In this document: positions 31,977-41,418 of the stretch, one piece after another | How the letters are laid out: each line of letters begins with the position of its first letter | How positions within the stretch are numbered: position 1 is the first letter of the stretch | Source of the DNA: an uncultured Clostridia bacterium | GTDB lineage: Bacteria > Bacillota > Clostridia > Oscillospirales > Acutalibacteraceae | DNA: 64,000 nt | Direction: 5' to 3' | Assembly: GCA_937876205.1 (NCBI GenBank) | Contig: CALEII010000013.1 | Location: forward strand, 1 to 64,000 | Made by a program: the position numbers and the translations under genes | The notes under the pieces: generated by a model | Told to the model about the DNA's origin: nothing | The model's database searches: none | What the model saw: the letters and a program-made list of their open reading frames with translations, nothing else

Positions 31977-33407
31977 ATGTACGATATTGCAATTGTCGGT
32001 GCAGGTGTCACCGGTGCAATGACAGCAAGAGAGCTGTCAAGGTACAATCTCAGAATTGCACTTCTTGAAAAGTGTAACGATGTTGCTATGGGCGCAACAA
32101 AAGCTAACAGCGGTATTGTTCACGCTGGCTTTGATGCTGCTGAAGGCAGTCTTATGGCAAAAATGAATGTTGAAGGCTGTGCCCTTATGCCTGAAACCTG
32201 TGAGAAACTTCACGTTCCCTACGTCAACAACGGCTCACTTGTCGTTGCTTTTTCAGATGACGAAATGAAGCATCTTGAAGTCCTTCTTGAAAGAGGCAAG
32301 GCTAACGGTGTACCCGAAATCAGCATTCTTTCTAAAGAAGAGCTCCTCGCAAAGGAACCTAATCTCAGCCCAGAATCATTCGGCGCACTCTATGCTCCCA
32401 CTGCAGGTATCGTATGTCCCTATGAACTTACAATTGCAGCAGCAGAATGCGCTGTTTCAAACGGTGTTGAATTTATCAGGAACTGCGAAGTAAAGTCAGT
32501 TGAAACAACTGATGATTGTCTTGTACTTGACACAACTCAGGGCAAGATAGAGGCAAAATATGTCATCAATGCGGCAGGTGTATTTTCTGATGACCTTGCA
32601 CGTATGGCAGGTGACGACACAATAAGCATCACAGCAAGAAAGGGCGAATATTTCCTCCTTGACAGAGCTGTAGGTAATACGGTAAGTCACACAATCTTTC
32701 AGTGTCCCAGCAAAATGGGTAAAGGTATTCTTGTTTCTCCCACAGTTGACGGAAATCTCCTTGTCGGCCCTACTGCTGAAGACATTGACGACAAGACTAA
32801 TGTTGCAACATCAAATTCAGGTCTTAATGATGTAAGAAAATATGCAGTAAAGAGTGTTCCCTCAGTTAACACAAGACACGCAATCACTTCTTTCACCGGT
32901 CTTCGTGCTCACGCAGCTGCACACGAATTTCTTATTGGCGTCAGCGAAAAGAACTCAAGGCTTATCAATGCAGCAGGAATTGAGTCACCCGGTCTTTCAT
33001 CTGCTCCCGCAATTGCAAAATACATCGGCGAAATCGTAAAGTCTGTCTTTGGTGAACTTGAAGAAAAAGCTGATTACGATGACACAAGAGAAGCTCCTGT
33101 AAGATTCAGACATATGACTGATGAAGAAAGAGCTGAACTTATAAAGAATAACAGTGCTTACGGCAGAATCATCTGTCGTTGTGAAACAATCACAGAGGGC
33201 GAAATCATTGACGCTATCAAAGCACCTGCAGGCGCAAGAGATGTTGACGGTGTCAAGAGGAGAACAAGAGCAGGTATGGGCAGATGTCAGGGTGGCTTCT
33301 GCGGTTCAAAGGTCGTTGAAATACTTGCCCGTGAACTCGGTTGTGAAATAAACGAAATCACAAAATTCGGCGGAAATTCAAACATTCTGTTCGAGAAAAC
33401 AAAGTGA
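31977..33407 (+). CDS. FAD-dependent oxidoreductase (GlpA-like) with BFD [2Fe-2S] domain
   Basis: 476 aa. N-terminal FAD fold (IAIVGAGVTGAMTARELS), then a DAO-type domain (KANSGIVHAGFDA). The C-terminal 80 residues contain ICRCETITEGEII and RAGMGRCQGGFC, the four cysteines of a bacterioferritin-associated [2Fe-2S] domain. This type is usually annotated as glycerol-3-phosphate dehydrogenase. It forms an operon with the next two genes; together they probably make a membrane-associated glycerol-3-phosphate or related 2-hydroxyacid dehydrogenase complex. Confidence 0.88.
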   Translation: MYDIAIVGAGVTGAMTARELSRYNLRIALLEKCNDVAMGATKANSGIVHAGFDAAEGSLMAKMNVEGCALMPETCEKLHVPYVNNGSLVVAFSDDEMKHLEVLLERGKANGVPEISILSKEELLAKEPNLSPESFGALYAPTAGIVCPYELTIAAAECAVSNGVEFIRNCEVKSVETTDDCLVLDTTQGKIEAKYVINAAGVFSDDLARMAGDDTISITARKGEYFLLDRAVGNTVSHTIFQCPSKMGKGILVSPTVDGNLLVGPTAEDIDDKTNVATSNSGLNDVRKYAVKSVPSVNTRHAITSFTGLRAHAAAHEFLIGVSEKNSRLINAAGIESPGLSSAPAIAKYIGEIVKSVFGELEEKADYDDTREAPVRFRHMTDEERAELIKNNSAYGRIICRCETITEGEIIDAIKAPAGARDVDGVKRRTRAGMGRCQGGFCGSKVVEILARELGCEINEITKFGGNSNILFEKTK

Positions 33408-33414
33408 GGTGAGA

Positions 33415-34674
33415 ATGATGTTAAACTATGATCTTGTAGTAGTAGGCGGTGGCCCCGCAGGTATGGCAGCTGCTCTCAAAGCTAAAGAATGCGGTGTTGA
33501 GAAAATCATCGTTCTCGAAAGAGCTGAAACTCTCGGCGGCATCCTTGAACAGTGTATTCACACAGGCTTCGGTCTTCACTACTTCGGTGAAGAGCTTTCA
33601 GGCCCTGAATATGCGGCAAAATTCATTGACCTTCTCAAAGATACAGATATTGAAGTCAAGGTCAACACAATGGTTCTTTCTGTAAGTGATGCCAAGATTG
33701 TCACTGCAGTAAACACTACAGACGGTCTTATTCAGATCAAGGCAACAGCTGTTATTCTCGCTATGGGCTGCCGTGAAAGACCCAGAGGAGCACTGCAGAT
33801 TGCAGGTACACGTGCATCAGGTATAATGACTGCAGGTACAGCTCAGAAATATGTTAACATTGATGGTTTTATGCCCGGCAAAAAGGTTGTTATCCTCGGT
33901 TCAGGTGACATCGGTCTTATTATGGCTAGGAGAATGACTCTTGAAGGTGCAGAAGTAAAGGTTGTTTGTGAGCTTATGCCTTTCTCAGGCGGTCTTACAA
34001 GAAATATCGTTCAGTGTCTTGACGATTTCGGTATTCCTCTTAAGCTTTCAACAACAGTTATTGAAACTCACGGTAAAGAAAGACTTGAAGGTGTCACAAT
34101 TGCAAAGGTTGACGACAGACTTCAGCCTATCCCCGGCAGTGAAGAATATATTGAATGCGACACTCTTATGCTCTCTGTCGGTCTTATTCCCGAAAATGAG
34201 CTAACAAAGCAGGCAGGCATTGCGCTTGATAACATAACTAACGGCGCAGTAGTTAATGAAATGAGAGAAACAGACCACGAAGGTATTTTTGCCTGTGGTA
34301 ATGTTCTTCAGGTACATGATCTTGTTGACTATGTTACACTTGAATCGCAGATTGCCGGTGAAGGTGCGGCAAGATACATCCTCGGCAAAGACACGGAAGA
34401 AAAAGTTTACATCAATACTACTCCTGAAAACGGCGTAAGATATATTGTACCTCAGAAGGTAAACATAAAATCAAAGGAAGACATCAAGCTCTATTTCCGT
34501 GTGGGCGCAATCTATATGAACAAGAAGCTCACAGTCGAAGTTGACGGCAAGGTCATTTCATCAAAGAAAAAGGTCAAGCTTGCTCCCGGTGAAATGGAAA
34601 ATGTTGTTATTCCTGCAGATATTCTTGCTACTCTTAATGAGAACAGCACAATCAAGGTCAGAGTGGAGGAATAA
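33415..34674 (+). CDS. NAD(P)/FAD-dependent oxidoreductase, second subunit
   Basis: 419 aa from ATG 33415 (a GTG at 33409 and an ATG at 33418 are possible). Two dinucleotide folds: DLVVVGGGPAGMAAALKA for FAD and VVILGSGDIGLIMARRM for NAD(P); GCRERPRGA, and GIFACGNVLQVHDLVDYV near the C-terminus as in the thioredoxin-reductase-like superfamily. Without a CxxC redox pair, so not a thioredoxin reductase. Seven bases after its partner gene. Confidence 0.88.
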   Translation: MMLNYDLVVVGGGPAGMAAALKAKECGVEKIIVLERAETLGGILEQCIHTGFGLHYFGEELSGPEYAAKFIDLLKDTDIEVKVNTMVLSVSDAKIVTAVNTTDGLIQIKATAVILAMGCRERPRGALQIAGTRASGIMTAGTAQKYVNIDGFMPGKKVVILGSGDIGLIMARRMTLEGAEVKVVCELMPFSGGLTRNIVQCLDDFGIPLKLSTTVIETHGKERLEGVTIAKVDDRLQPIPGSEEYIECDTLMLSVGLIPENELTKQAGIALDNITNGAVVNEMRETDHEGIFACGNVLQVHDLVDYVTLESQIAGEGAARYILGKDTEEKVYINTTPENGVRYIVPQKVNIKSKEDIKLYFRVGAIYMNKKLTVEVDGKVISSKKKVKLAPGEMENVVIPADILATLNENSTIKVRVEE

Positions 34675-34677
34675 AAG

Positions 34678-35040
34678 ATGAAAAGAGATATGACTTGCGT
34701 AGCCTGTCCTTTAGGCTGTCAGATAACAGTTGAAATTGAAAACGACGAAGTAGTTTCTGTTACAGGCAACACCTGTAAGCGTGGTGATGCATATGCAAGA
34801 ACAGAAGTTACAAATCCTGTCCGTTCAATTCATTCAACAGTAAAAGTAAACGGTGGTTACTACCCCGTTGTTCCCTGCAAAACATCAGGCCCCATCCCCA
34901 AGGGTGCAATCTTTGATGTTATGAAGGAAATCAACAAGGTGACAGTAGATGCTCCTGTTAAAATCGGTGATGTTTTTATTAAAAACGTCTGCGGTACAGG
35001 CGTTGACATTGTCGCAACTAACAACGACGAAGGCAAATAA
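34678..35040 (+). CDS. DUF1667 protein
   Basis: 120 aa. CVACPLGCQ, then NTCKRGDAYA and near the end VCGTGVDIVA give the conserved cysteines (C, C, C, C) of DUF1667, likely an Fe-S cluster. DUF1667 genes regularly follow the two oxidoreductases seen here and probably encode an electron-transfer subunit. Three bases separate it from the upstream gene. Confidence 0.9.
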   Translation: MKRDMTCVACPLGCQITVEIENDEVVSVTGNTCKRGDAYARTEVTNPVRSIHSTVKVNGGYYPVVPCKTSGPIPKGAIFDVMKEINKVTVDAPVKIGDVFIKNVCGTGVDIVATNNDEGK

Positions 35041-35046
35041 AATCTT

Positions 35047-35070
35047 AAGCCGTAGCATAAACTACGGCTT
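35047..35070 (+). terminator. Terminator of the oxidoreductase operon
   Basis: AAGCCGTAG and CTACGGCTT form a 9-bp stem followed by TTTAT. Confidence 0.9.
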
Positions 35071-35088
35071 TTTATCTATGGTGAAATT

Positions 35089-36477
35089 ATGAAAGCATTT
35101 GAAATTGCATCTCAAGTAAAGCCAACTGAGAGACAGCTTAAGTGGATGGATATGGAATTTTATGCCATTGCGTATTATGGTATGAATACTTTCACAGGAA
35201 AGGATATCGGTGACGGATTTGCCGTACCTGAAACTTTCTGCCCTGAGGATATAGATACAGACGAATGGGCAAAGGCTGTAGCAGACGGAAACATGTCAGG
35301 GCTCATTCTCACTGCGAGACATTATGACGGCTTCTGTAACTGGCAGACAGAAACAACTGATTACTCAGTAAAGAGCTCTAACTGGCTTGACGGCAAGGGT
35401 GACCTTGTAAAAATGGTGGCAACATCTGCAAGGAAGCACGGTCTGAAATTCGGTCTTTACATACCTGTCTGGGACAGACACGAGCCATCTTTCAAAGAAA
35501 ATGATGACAGCTACAATAACTTTATTTATTTTCAGATTAAAGAGCTTGTAACGAATTACGGCGAGCTTTTCACATTATGGCTTGATGACAGATGCGACGA
35601 AAGAATGCCATACATAGATTATGAAGCTATTTATGCACTTATCCGGGAAAAACAGCCGGATTGTGCAATTATTTTCAGAGGACCTGACGGCAGATGGCTT
35701 GGTAACGGCAGAGGTGTTCTGAGAAAATCTGAATGGAGCGTTGTGCCTGCATCATACACTTATGCTGAAGACGGCTCAGTTCCCCGTTCTGTCATAAAGC
35801 CGAAATACGGTCAGATGGAAATAGACATCGGCTCTAGAAAATTCATAAAAAAAGAAACTGAATTTGCGTGGTCACACTGTGAAGCAGCAATCCCGATGAG
35901 AGGACATTGGTTCTACAAAAAAGACGACGATATGCTTTCAAAAACCAAGGACAAGCTACTCAACTGGTATTACAGAACTGTTGGCGCAAATATGAATCTG
36001 ATGCTCGGAATTGCACCCGACAAACGAGGCAGACTTAATGATCAGGATTTGCAGATTCTTGAATCAACAGGTCACGAACTGAGAGTAATTTTTGGTTACA
36101 ATATTCTCAAGGATGCAGACAGAATCATTGCATCAAGTGAACTGAGTTCAATTTATAAAGCCGTGAACATTGCAGATAATAACAATACATACTGGTCACC
36201 GTCAGAAAAGGACAAAAAACCAGAAATAATCATTGAATTTGATGAACCTCAGATGTTTGATAAGGTTGTTATCAAGGAAAATGTCCGTAACGGTCAGAAA
36301 ATCGAGGAATTTGATGTTTTCATTGATGTAAAAGGAAAATGGAAAAAATTTGGTGAAGGAACGGTTATCGGTCATAAAGCAATCTGTCATACAAAGCCCG
36401 TTGAAACAACACGGATAAAAATCAGAATAAAAGAATTCAGAAGCACACCTGAAATTTTATATGTTCAGATAAATTAA
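35089..36477 (+). CDS. GH29-family alpha-L-fucosidase-like glycosidase
   Basis: 462 aa, no signal peptide, so cytoplasmic. MEFYAIAYYGMNTFTGKD, TARHYDGFCNWQTETTDYSV and GLKFGLYIPVWDRHEPSF are typical GH29 N-terminal strands; the nucleophile Asp is likely in LWLDDRCDE. The last 130 residues resemble an F5/8 (CBM32-like) beta domain (IIASSELSS, YWSPSEKD, FDKVVIKENV, TRIKIRIKE). Family enzymes remove alpha-L-fucose from glycans. No transporter is adjacent, so the source of substrate is unclear. Confidence 0.82.
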   Translation: MKAFEIASQVKPTERQLKWMDMEFYAIAYYGMNTFTGKDIGDGFAVPETFCPEDIDTDEWAKAVADGNMSGLILTARHYDGFCNWQTETTDYSVKSSNWLDGKGDLVKMVATSARKHGLKFGLYIPVWDRHEPSFKENDDSYNNFIYFQIKELVTNYGELFTLWLDDRCDERMPYIDYEAIYALIREKQPDCAIIFRGPDGRWLGNGRGVLRKSEWSVVPASYTYAEDGSVPRSVIKPKYGQMEIDIGSRKFIKKETEFAWSHCEAAIPMRGHWFYKKDDDMLSKTKDKLLNWYYRTVGANMNLMLGIAPDKRGRLNDQDLQILESTGHELRVIFGYNILKDADRIIASSELSSIYKAVNIADNNNTYWSPSEKDKKPEIIIEFDEPQMFDKVVIKENVRNGQKIEEFDVFIDVKGKWKKFGEGTVIGHKAICHTKPVETTRIKIRIKEFRSTPEILYVQIN

Positions 36478-36502
36478 AAATGAGCCTTTTATGGCTCATT
36501 TT
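36477..36502. terminator. Bidirectional terminator between convergent genes
   Basis: AAAATGAGCC pairs with GGCTCATTTT across a six-base loop, with T tracts on both sides. Confidence 0.9.
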
Positions 36503-37212
36503 TTTGCTATATCTTTAAGTATTTCAGAAGCAATAATCAACCCTACAGTTGCAGGCACAATAGCATTACTGCCGGGAATCTGACGTTTTGCTGAGACTTC
36601 ATTCAACCCTTCAATTACAAACGGAGTTATAGCCTCTTCCTTGGAATAAACAACTTTCAGTTTCTTAATTCCATTATCTTTACAAAGCTTACGCATTACC
36701 CTTGCAAGAGGACAGACAGTTGTTTTGTTGATATCTGTAATTTCAAATCGTGTGGGATCCAACTTATTACCTGCACCCATTGAGCTTATTACAGGAACAC
36801 TGCTTTCATACGCTTTTTTTACAATTGCAAGTTTGCCACTGACAGTATCAATGGCATCTGCAACATAATCATATTGAGAAAAATCAAAATCATCTATATT
36901 TTCGGGCAGAACAAATTTTTTATGCTTATTCACAATGCAATCAGGATTAATACTATGAAGATGAGCCTCCATAACATCAATTTTATTTTTGCCAACTGAT
37001 GACCAGTCAGCAATTAACTGTCGGTTTATATTAGTGACAGAAACTGTATCATCATCAATTATATCAATTGTTCCGATACCGCTTCTTACGAGAGCTTCGG
37101 CAAGGTGGCCTCCAACGCCGCCGATTCCGAAAACTGCGACACGGGAATTATTGAATTTTTTCACAGCTTCTACACCGTAAAGTAATGCCGTGCGGATGAA
37201 TTGCTCTTTCAT
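36496..37212 (-). CDS. tcdA: tRNA threonylcarbamoyladenosine dehydratase
   Basis: 238 aa from ATG 37212 (AGAGGT seven bases upstream). E1-like ThiF fold: VFGIGGVGGHLAEALVRSG is the ATP loop, DDDTVSVTNINRQL the adenylation site, VVDAIDT-type (VADAIDTVSGK) follows and KLCKDNGI is the helix after. The TcdA/YgdL length fits. It cyclises t6A in tRNA to ct6A using ATP. Confidence 0.9.
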   Translation of the reverse strand: MKEQFIRTALLYGVEAVKKFNNSRVAVFGIGGVGGHLAEALVRSGIGTIDIIDDDTVSVTNINRQLIADWSSVGKNKIDVMEAHLHSINPDCIVNKHKKFVLPENIDDFDFSQYDYVADAIDTVSGKLAIVKKAYESSVPVISSMGAGNKLDPTRFEITDINKTTVCPLARVMRKLCKDNGIKKLKVVYSKEEAITPFVIEGLNEVSAKRQIPGSNAIVPATVGLIIASEILKDIAKK

Positions 37213-37234
37213 AAGCATACCTCTGATAAAAACA

Positions 37235-37255
37235 GAGCCGTAAAAGCTACGGCTC
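37235..37255 (-). terminator. Terminator of the epimerase-like gene
   Basis: On the minus strand GAGCCGTA pairs with TACGGCTC, followed by TGTTTTTATC. Confidence 0.85.
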
Positions 37256-37263
37256 CGTAAAAT

Positions 37264-38277
37264 TTATTCACCTTTCATTTCAAGAAGCTGCTGAGTGCCG
37301 TTGAAAGCATCAACAGAAAGCTTAACTGAATCGAAAATAGCTGACTTGATATCGTCTTCGGTTACACCGAGTTCAACACACCATTTTTTATCAATGAATG
37401 TCTCTCTGCACATAATCTCTGCAAGGCCTACGGGATCAATACCGCCTTCAACGCCCTTGTCAGCATACTGCTTTCTCATATAAAGACCGAAAAGCTGGAA
37501 AGACCACTTGGGGATATTGATAATGCCTCTCTTGGGATCATCCATAGCTGCGTGAACAATACGAAGGAAATCATTCCAAGTAAGATTGTAGTAGCCTACG
37601 GGAATTGCATTACCGCCAACATTCTTTTCAGCTGCACCAACAATAACCTCTGCAACCTGACGGACTGTTACCATTGTTGTACCGCCCTTGGGATACATTG
37701 TGCAAGGCTTCATAGGAGCGAGCTGTTCGATAAGGATAACCCAAACGGGTTTTCTGCCGGGCTGAGTACCAAAAATGTAAGGAAGCTCGAGAACAGCAAC
37801 ATCCATTGTGCCGTCCTGTGCGAAGCTGAGAGCAACTTCTTCCTGCTCAATACGGCTTCTGATATAAGGATGATGCTTTGTAAGCTCAAGCTCAGGCCAT
37901 TCCTTTGCAAAATAAGCAAAGTATGAACCGAGAACAACTGAATGCTTGACGCCAGCTTTCTTAGCAAGAGTAAGAAGCTTTCTTACCGGCTCAATATTAT
38001 ATTTTTTGTATGCTTCGTAAACAGGTGCAGGGAATTCAACTCTTTCATCAACACCGGCTGCAAAAACGAAAGTATCACAACCTGCCATCATTTCAAGAAT
38101 TTCTTCATCAGTCTTTTCAAGATAGTTTGCGAAGATGATTTCCATCTCTTCAGGAATGGGCGCACCAACAGGAAGAGGAGGCAGAGCAAGAGTTTTAACA
38201 CTGTGACCTCTGTCTATAAACATCTGCGCAGCTGCTGCACCAAGAAGACCTGTACCGCCGATCATAAATACTTTCAT
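37264..38277 (-). CDS. NAD(P)-binding epimerase/dehydratase-like protein
   Basis: 337 aa from ATG 38277, preceded by AGAAGTG. N-terminal MKVFMIGGTGLLGAAAA is the extended-SDR dinucleotide loop; an HPYIRSRIEQEE stretch may carry the catalytic-type YxxxK in altered form (the expected Tyr is within SYFAYFAKEW). Substrate unknown; it may be an isoflavone-reductase- or sugar-epimerase-like protein. Has its own promoter and terminator. Confidence 0.8.
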   Translation of the reverse strand: MKVFMIGGTGLLGAAAAQMFIDRGHSVKTLALPPLPVGAPIPEEMEIIFANYLEKTDEEILEMMAGCDTFVFAAGVDERVEFPAPVYEAYKKYNIEPVRKLLTLAKKAGVKHSVVLGSYFAYFAKEWPELELTKHHPYIRSRIEQEEVALSFAQDGTMDVAVLELPYIFGTQPGRKPVWVILIEQLAPMKPCTMYPKGGTTMVTVRQVAEVIVGAAEKNVGGNAIPVGYYNLTWNDFLRIVHAAMDDPKRGIINIPKWSFQLFGLYMRKQYADKGVEGGIDPVGLAEIMCRETFIDKKWCVELGVTEDDIKSAIFDSVKLSVDAFNGTQQLLEMKGE

Positions 38278-38311
38278 TTGACACACTTCTTTCTAAATAT
38301 AATTCTATTTC

Positions 38312-38340
38312 ATTATAATATAGACGGTTTCGATTATCAA
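38312..38340 (-). promoter_or_regulatory. Sigma-A promoter of the epimerase-like gene
   Basis: On the minus strand TTGATA (38340-38335), 17-bp spacer, TATAAT (38317-38312). Confidence 0.85.
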
Positions 38341-38396
38341 CACATAACCGAAACCGTTAACATTTTATTTACATTTATCGACAGATGCAAATGATA

Positions 38397-39563
38397 TTAC
38401 ATCCAGTTAGACCAATCCTGGAAAAGCTTGCCTATTGCACGGAAAATACTTGCAATATAATCAAGGAATCTGAGAAGCATACTCTTTTCCGGCTGAACTT
38501 CTTCCTTATCATGTTCTGTACCTGTATCCTGCACTTTTTCAACTATTTCATAGTTAAATGCTGCTGTAGCTGCACAGTGGTCTGAAAGGGGTTCATTATC
38601 CTTACCGATAATCTGAAGGTAAGAAAAAACATCGAGAGTAAGGTCAATACCGTTACCGTCAGCAAAAATTACTCTTTCAACAGAGTCGTATGCACCCTGA
38701 GTCTGTGAGTAGCTGAGATTTGTTTCCTTTGCATATGTGTAGTAGGCTTCATATGTTTCAGGATTCTCGTGAATTTCAGAAATAGTCTGAACTGCCCATG
38801 CATCGTTAAGATAGCACTCTTCAAGAAGGTTTTCTATGAGCTTGCCGCCATCTTCTTCCCAGCATATACTCTGATTGAAGTCACCGACAACAACAACTGC
38901 GTGGTCATATGTAAGAGTTGTTTCATCAAAAACAGAATGCTTCTTAATGTATTCTGCAAGCTGAGCAAACTGTGCTTCTTTTGCCTTTACTGATTCATCA
39001 CCACCGTAAGCATCAGCATGGAGATTATAAATATCAACAAAATAACCGTCTTCAAGTTCAATTGTTGTAACGACAAAACCCTTGTATGTAAGTTCATCAG
39101 AACCTTCTGTAAGAACACCTGCTGTCTCTTCCCAAGTCTTTCTTTCTTCATTATACTGAGCATAAGAAGAGAAAACATTTACGCCGTCACCCAGGGGCAC
39201 ACCGCCTGCATGAACGGTCTGATGTCTTTCTGTAACATTACCGTCTTCATCAGTAACATTTTTGTAGTTTGTCATAAGCTCTCTGACATAGAGGTCATAG
39301 TTAAAATCTTCCTGAATAGCAACAACATCATACTTAAGATTGTTGAGGATTCCGGCGATTTCAAGATTATCAGCGAGAGCATCTCTGCCGTCAGCTGTCT
39401 CAGATGCAGGAATGGGAAGACCGGCAACATTGTAGTTGATGATGTCAAATGCACCTGTTTTTCCGACAAGAGATTCCTCTTCTGCTGCTGCAGCAATGCC
39501 GAGACAAGACATAACCATCATAACAGCAACAATTACACTGAGAAGCTTTTTAATTTTATTCAT
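38397..39563 (-). CDS. Secreted endonuclease/exonuclease/phosphatase-family enzyme
   Basis: 388 aa from ATG 39563 (AAAGGG eight bases upstream). Signal peptide: basic start then LLSVIVAVMMVMSCLGIAAAAEE, cleavage likely after AAA. EEP motifs: NYNVAGLP (Asn), AIQED (Glu), IYNLHADA (His), VVGDFNQS (Asp/Asn) and SDHCAAT (catalytic His). The length and the secreted nature resemble bacterial sphingomyelinase/phospholipase C-like members. The C-terminal 30 residues form an amphipathic, aromatic-rich helix (LRFLDYIASIFRAIGKLF) that could contact membranes. Substrate not determinable. Confidence 0.85.
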   Translation of the reverse strand: MNKIKKLLSVIVAVMMVMSCLGIAAAAEEESLVGKTGAFDIINYNVAGLPIPASETADGRDALADNLEIAGILNNLKYDVVAIQEDFNYDLYVRELMTNYKNVTDEDGNVTERHQTVHAGGVPLGDGVNVFSSYAQYNEERKTWEETAGVLTEGSDELTYKGFVVTTIELEDGYFVDIYNLHADAYGGDESVKAKEAQFAQLAEYIKKHSVFDETTLTYDHAVVVVGDFNQSICWEEDGGKLIENLLEECYLNDAWAVQTISEIHENPETYEAYYTYAKETNLSYSQTQGAYDSVERVIFADGNGIDLTLDVFSYLQIIGKDNEPLSDHCAATAAFNYEIVEKVQDTGTEHDKEEVQPEKSMLLRFLDYIASIFRAIGKLFQDWSNWM

Positions 39564-39603
39564 ACAATTCACCCTTTACTGAATGTAAAATTTTCATATT
39601 TTA

Positions 39604-39631
39604 ATTATATCATAAATATTTTTTTTGTCAA
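39604..39631 (-). promoter_or_regulatory. Promoter of the secreted phosphodiesterase gene
   Basis: On the minus strand TTGACA (39631-39626), 16-bp spacer, TATAAT (39609-39604). Confidence 0.8.
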
Positions 39632-39633
39632 TA

Positions 39634-40839
39634 TTATTGAGCAAGTCCGTATTTTGAAATATTGTATTCCTGCTCCTGAAGAGATTTCGCAACGTGGAAT
39701 TCATTATTTCTGTCGTGAATGAAATAGTAATAATCTGTTTCAGGTGCATTGAGAACTGCTGAAATAGCATCGTCACCGGGGTTACAGATGGCACCAACGG
39801 GCAAACCACGGCAGGAATATGTGTCATAAAGTGAGTCAAAAGCCTCCATATCAGCTTCAGAAAGACCTGAAAGATTAGAATCGATATAAATGCTTGTAGA
39901 GTCACATTCAAGACGCATATTTGCATCAATACGGTTAAAGAGAATTGAGCCTACAACGGGCATATCTGCACCGACTGCTTCTTTTTCAACAATAGAAGCA
40001 AGCTTGATAATCTGATCTACAGTCAATCTTCTTTCCTGTGCTTTAGTGGCATAATCATCTGTCCAGCGTCTGTCAAAGTTATTAAGGAATTTCTTTATAA
40101 CACTTACGGCACCTTCACCTACATAGAATTCATATGTGTCAGGATAAAGATAGCCTTCAAGGAGCATATATCTCGCCTGTGTATCTGCCATTGACTTAAG
40201 GAAATCAAAATCCTCAGAGAAATCGTGAGTCTTCATTGCTTCAACAAGCTTTGCCCTTGAGCAGACATTGTTTTCTTCAAGAAGAGCAAAAATCTGATCT
40301 GCAGTATATCCCTCAGGGAATGTAAGCTTGACAGTTTTTGCGTCTGAGCTGTTAAGTGCCTTGATTTCATTGAGCATATTTTCAAGTCCCATTGAAGGTT
40401 TGAATTCATATGTTCTTGCAATATATCCTTCATCTGAATAACCGATAAATCTTGCTGCAATTTTACAGAACCAGGCATTTTTGATAACACCAGCATCATC
40501 AAGAGCATTTATGACATCATTTGTGTCCATACCGTCTGTTATAACAACAGAAGTTACTGTGTCGCGCTTTTCATTTATATGAATAGCAAGTACATCATTG
40601 ACACAAGACACAACAACAGAAGCTATAAGTACAGAAATTGCAACAACAATTGACATAATTATGCTCACATTTTTCACGTTGTAAAGCACCATTTTCTTCT
40701 GTGCCGCTTTTCTCTTCTCAAGCTTAATCATTTCAGGTGTTTTTTCTTCAGGTGCTTCAATTGTGTTGGGAGCACGTGAAGGTCTTTTTCCCGATGAAAG
40801 CTTTTTGATGGGATTATTTTCTTTTTTAGGCTTGCTCAT
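39634..40839 (-). CDS. mltG: Endolytic transglycosylase MltG
   Basis: 401 aa from ATG 40839 (AAAGGG nine bases upstream). Cytoplasmic Lys-rich tail, one transmembrane segment (VSIIMSIVVAISVLIASVVV), LysM-like linker region and the YceG/MltG catalytic domain with the Glu in IVEKEAVGADM. The family cleaves nascent glycan strands to end their elongation. Its C-terminus reaches the promoter of the next gene. Confidence 0.92.
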   Translation of the reverse strand: MSKPKKENNPIKKLSSGKRPSRAPNTIEAPEEKTPEMIKLEKRKAAQKKMVLYNVKNVSIIMSIVVAISVLIASVVVSCVNDVLAIHINEKRDTVTSVVITDGMDTNDVINALDDAGVIKNAWFCKIAARFIGYSDEGYIARTYEFKPSMGLENMLNEIKALNSSDAKTVKLTFPEGYTADQIFALLEENNVCSRAKLVEAMKTHDFSEDFDFLKSMADTQARYMLLEGYLYPDTYEFYVGEGAVSVIKKFLNNFDRRWTDDYATKAQERRLTVDQIIKLASIVEKEAVGADMPVVGSILFNRIDANMRLECDSTSIYIDSNLSGLSEADMEAFDSLYDTYSCRGLPVGAICNPGDDAISAVLNAPETDYYYFIHDRNNEFHVAKSLQEQEYNISKYGLAQ

Positions 40840-40858
40840 ATTATTCAACCCTTTCTTA

Positions 40859-41404
40859 TCAATAGCATGTCTGAACTGTCGACCTGACTTCAAAAGCCTT
40901 TTCAGCAGAACAGAGATATGCAATAATCTCAAACGCAAACTCACTTGCTGCACCTGCACCTTTTGCAGTAATTATATTTCCATCCCTGACTGCAAATTTA
41001 TCTGAAAGCACGGCGTTACCAAGGTCATTCTCAAATCCCGGGAAACAGGTCGCAAACTTGCCGTCAAGAAGATTTTTATGACCGAGAATTGACGGCGCTG
41101 CACATATTGCGGCAACAAGCTTATTTTCTGCAACACAAAAATCAATAGCTGACTGAACTGTTTCATCTTTTTCAAGATTTATTGTACCGGGCATTCCTCC
41201 CGGAAGAATAATACCGTCTACAGCATTAAAATCTTTGATATCAGCTGTTGTTTTATCACAGACAATACTGATGCCGTGTGCACCTGTGACCGTGATATCA
41301 CCCACAGCTACTGTTTCAACTGCAACTCCGGCTCTTTTAAGATAATCAACGGGAGTTATTGCCTCAACTTCTTCAAAGCCGTCGGCAAAAAAAGCTAAAA
41401 TCAT
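40859..41404 (-). CDS. DJ-1/PfpI-family protein
   Basis: 181 aa. MILAFFADGFEEVEA contains the conserved Glu; VAAICAAPSIL holds the nucleophilic Cys of the DJ-1/YajL group. Family activities include glyoxalase, deglycase and chaperone functions; the present role is open. Lies 19 bases before mltG in the same direction. Confidence 0.9.
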   Translation of the reverse strand: MILAFFADGFEEVEAITPVDYLKRAGVAVETVAVGDITVTGAHGISIVCDKTTADIKDFNAVDGIILPGGMPGTINLEKDETVQSAIDFCVAENKLVAAICAAPSILGHKNLLDGKFATCFPGFENDLGNAVLSDKFAVRDGNIITAKGAGAASEFAFEIIAYLCSAEKAFEVRSTVQTCY

Positions 41405-41418
41405 AATACTTCTCCTCT

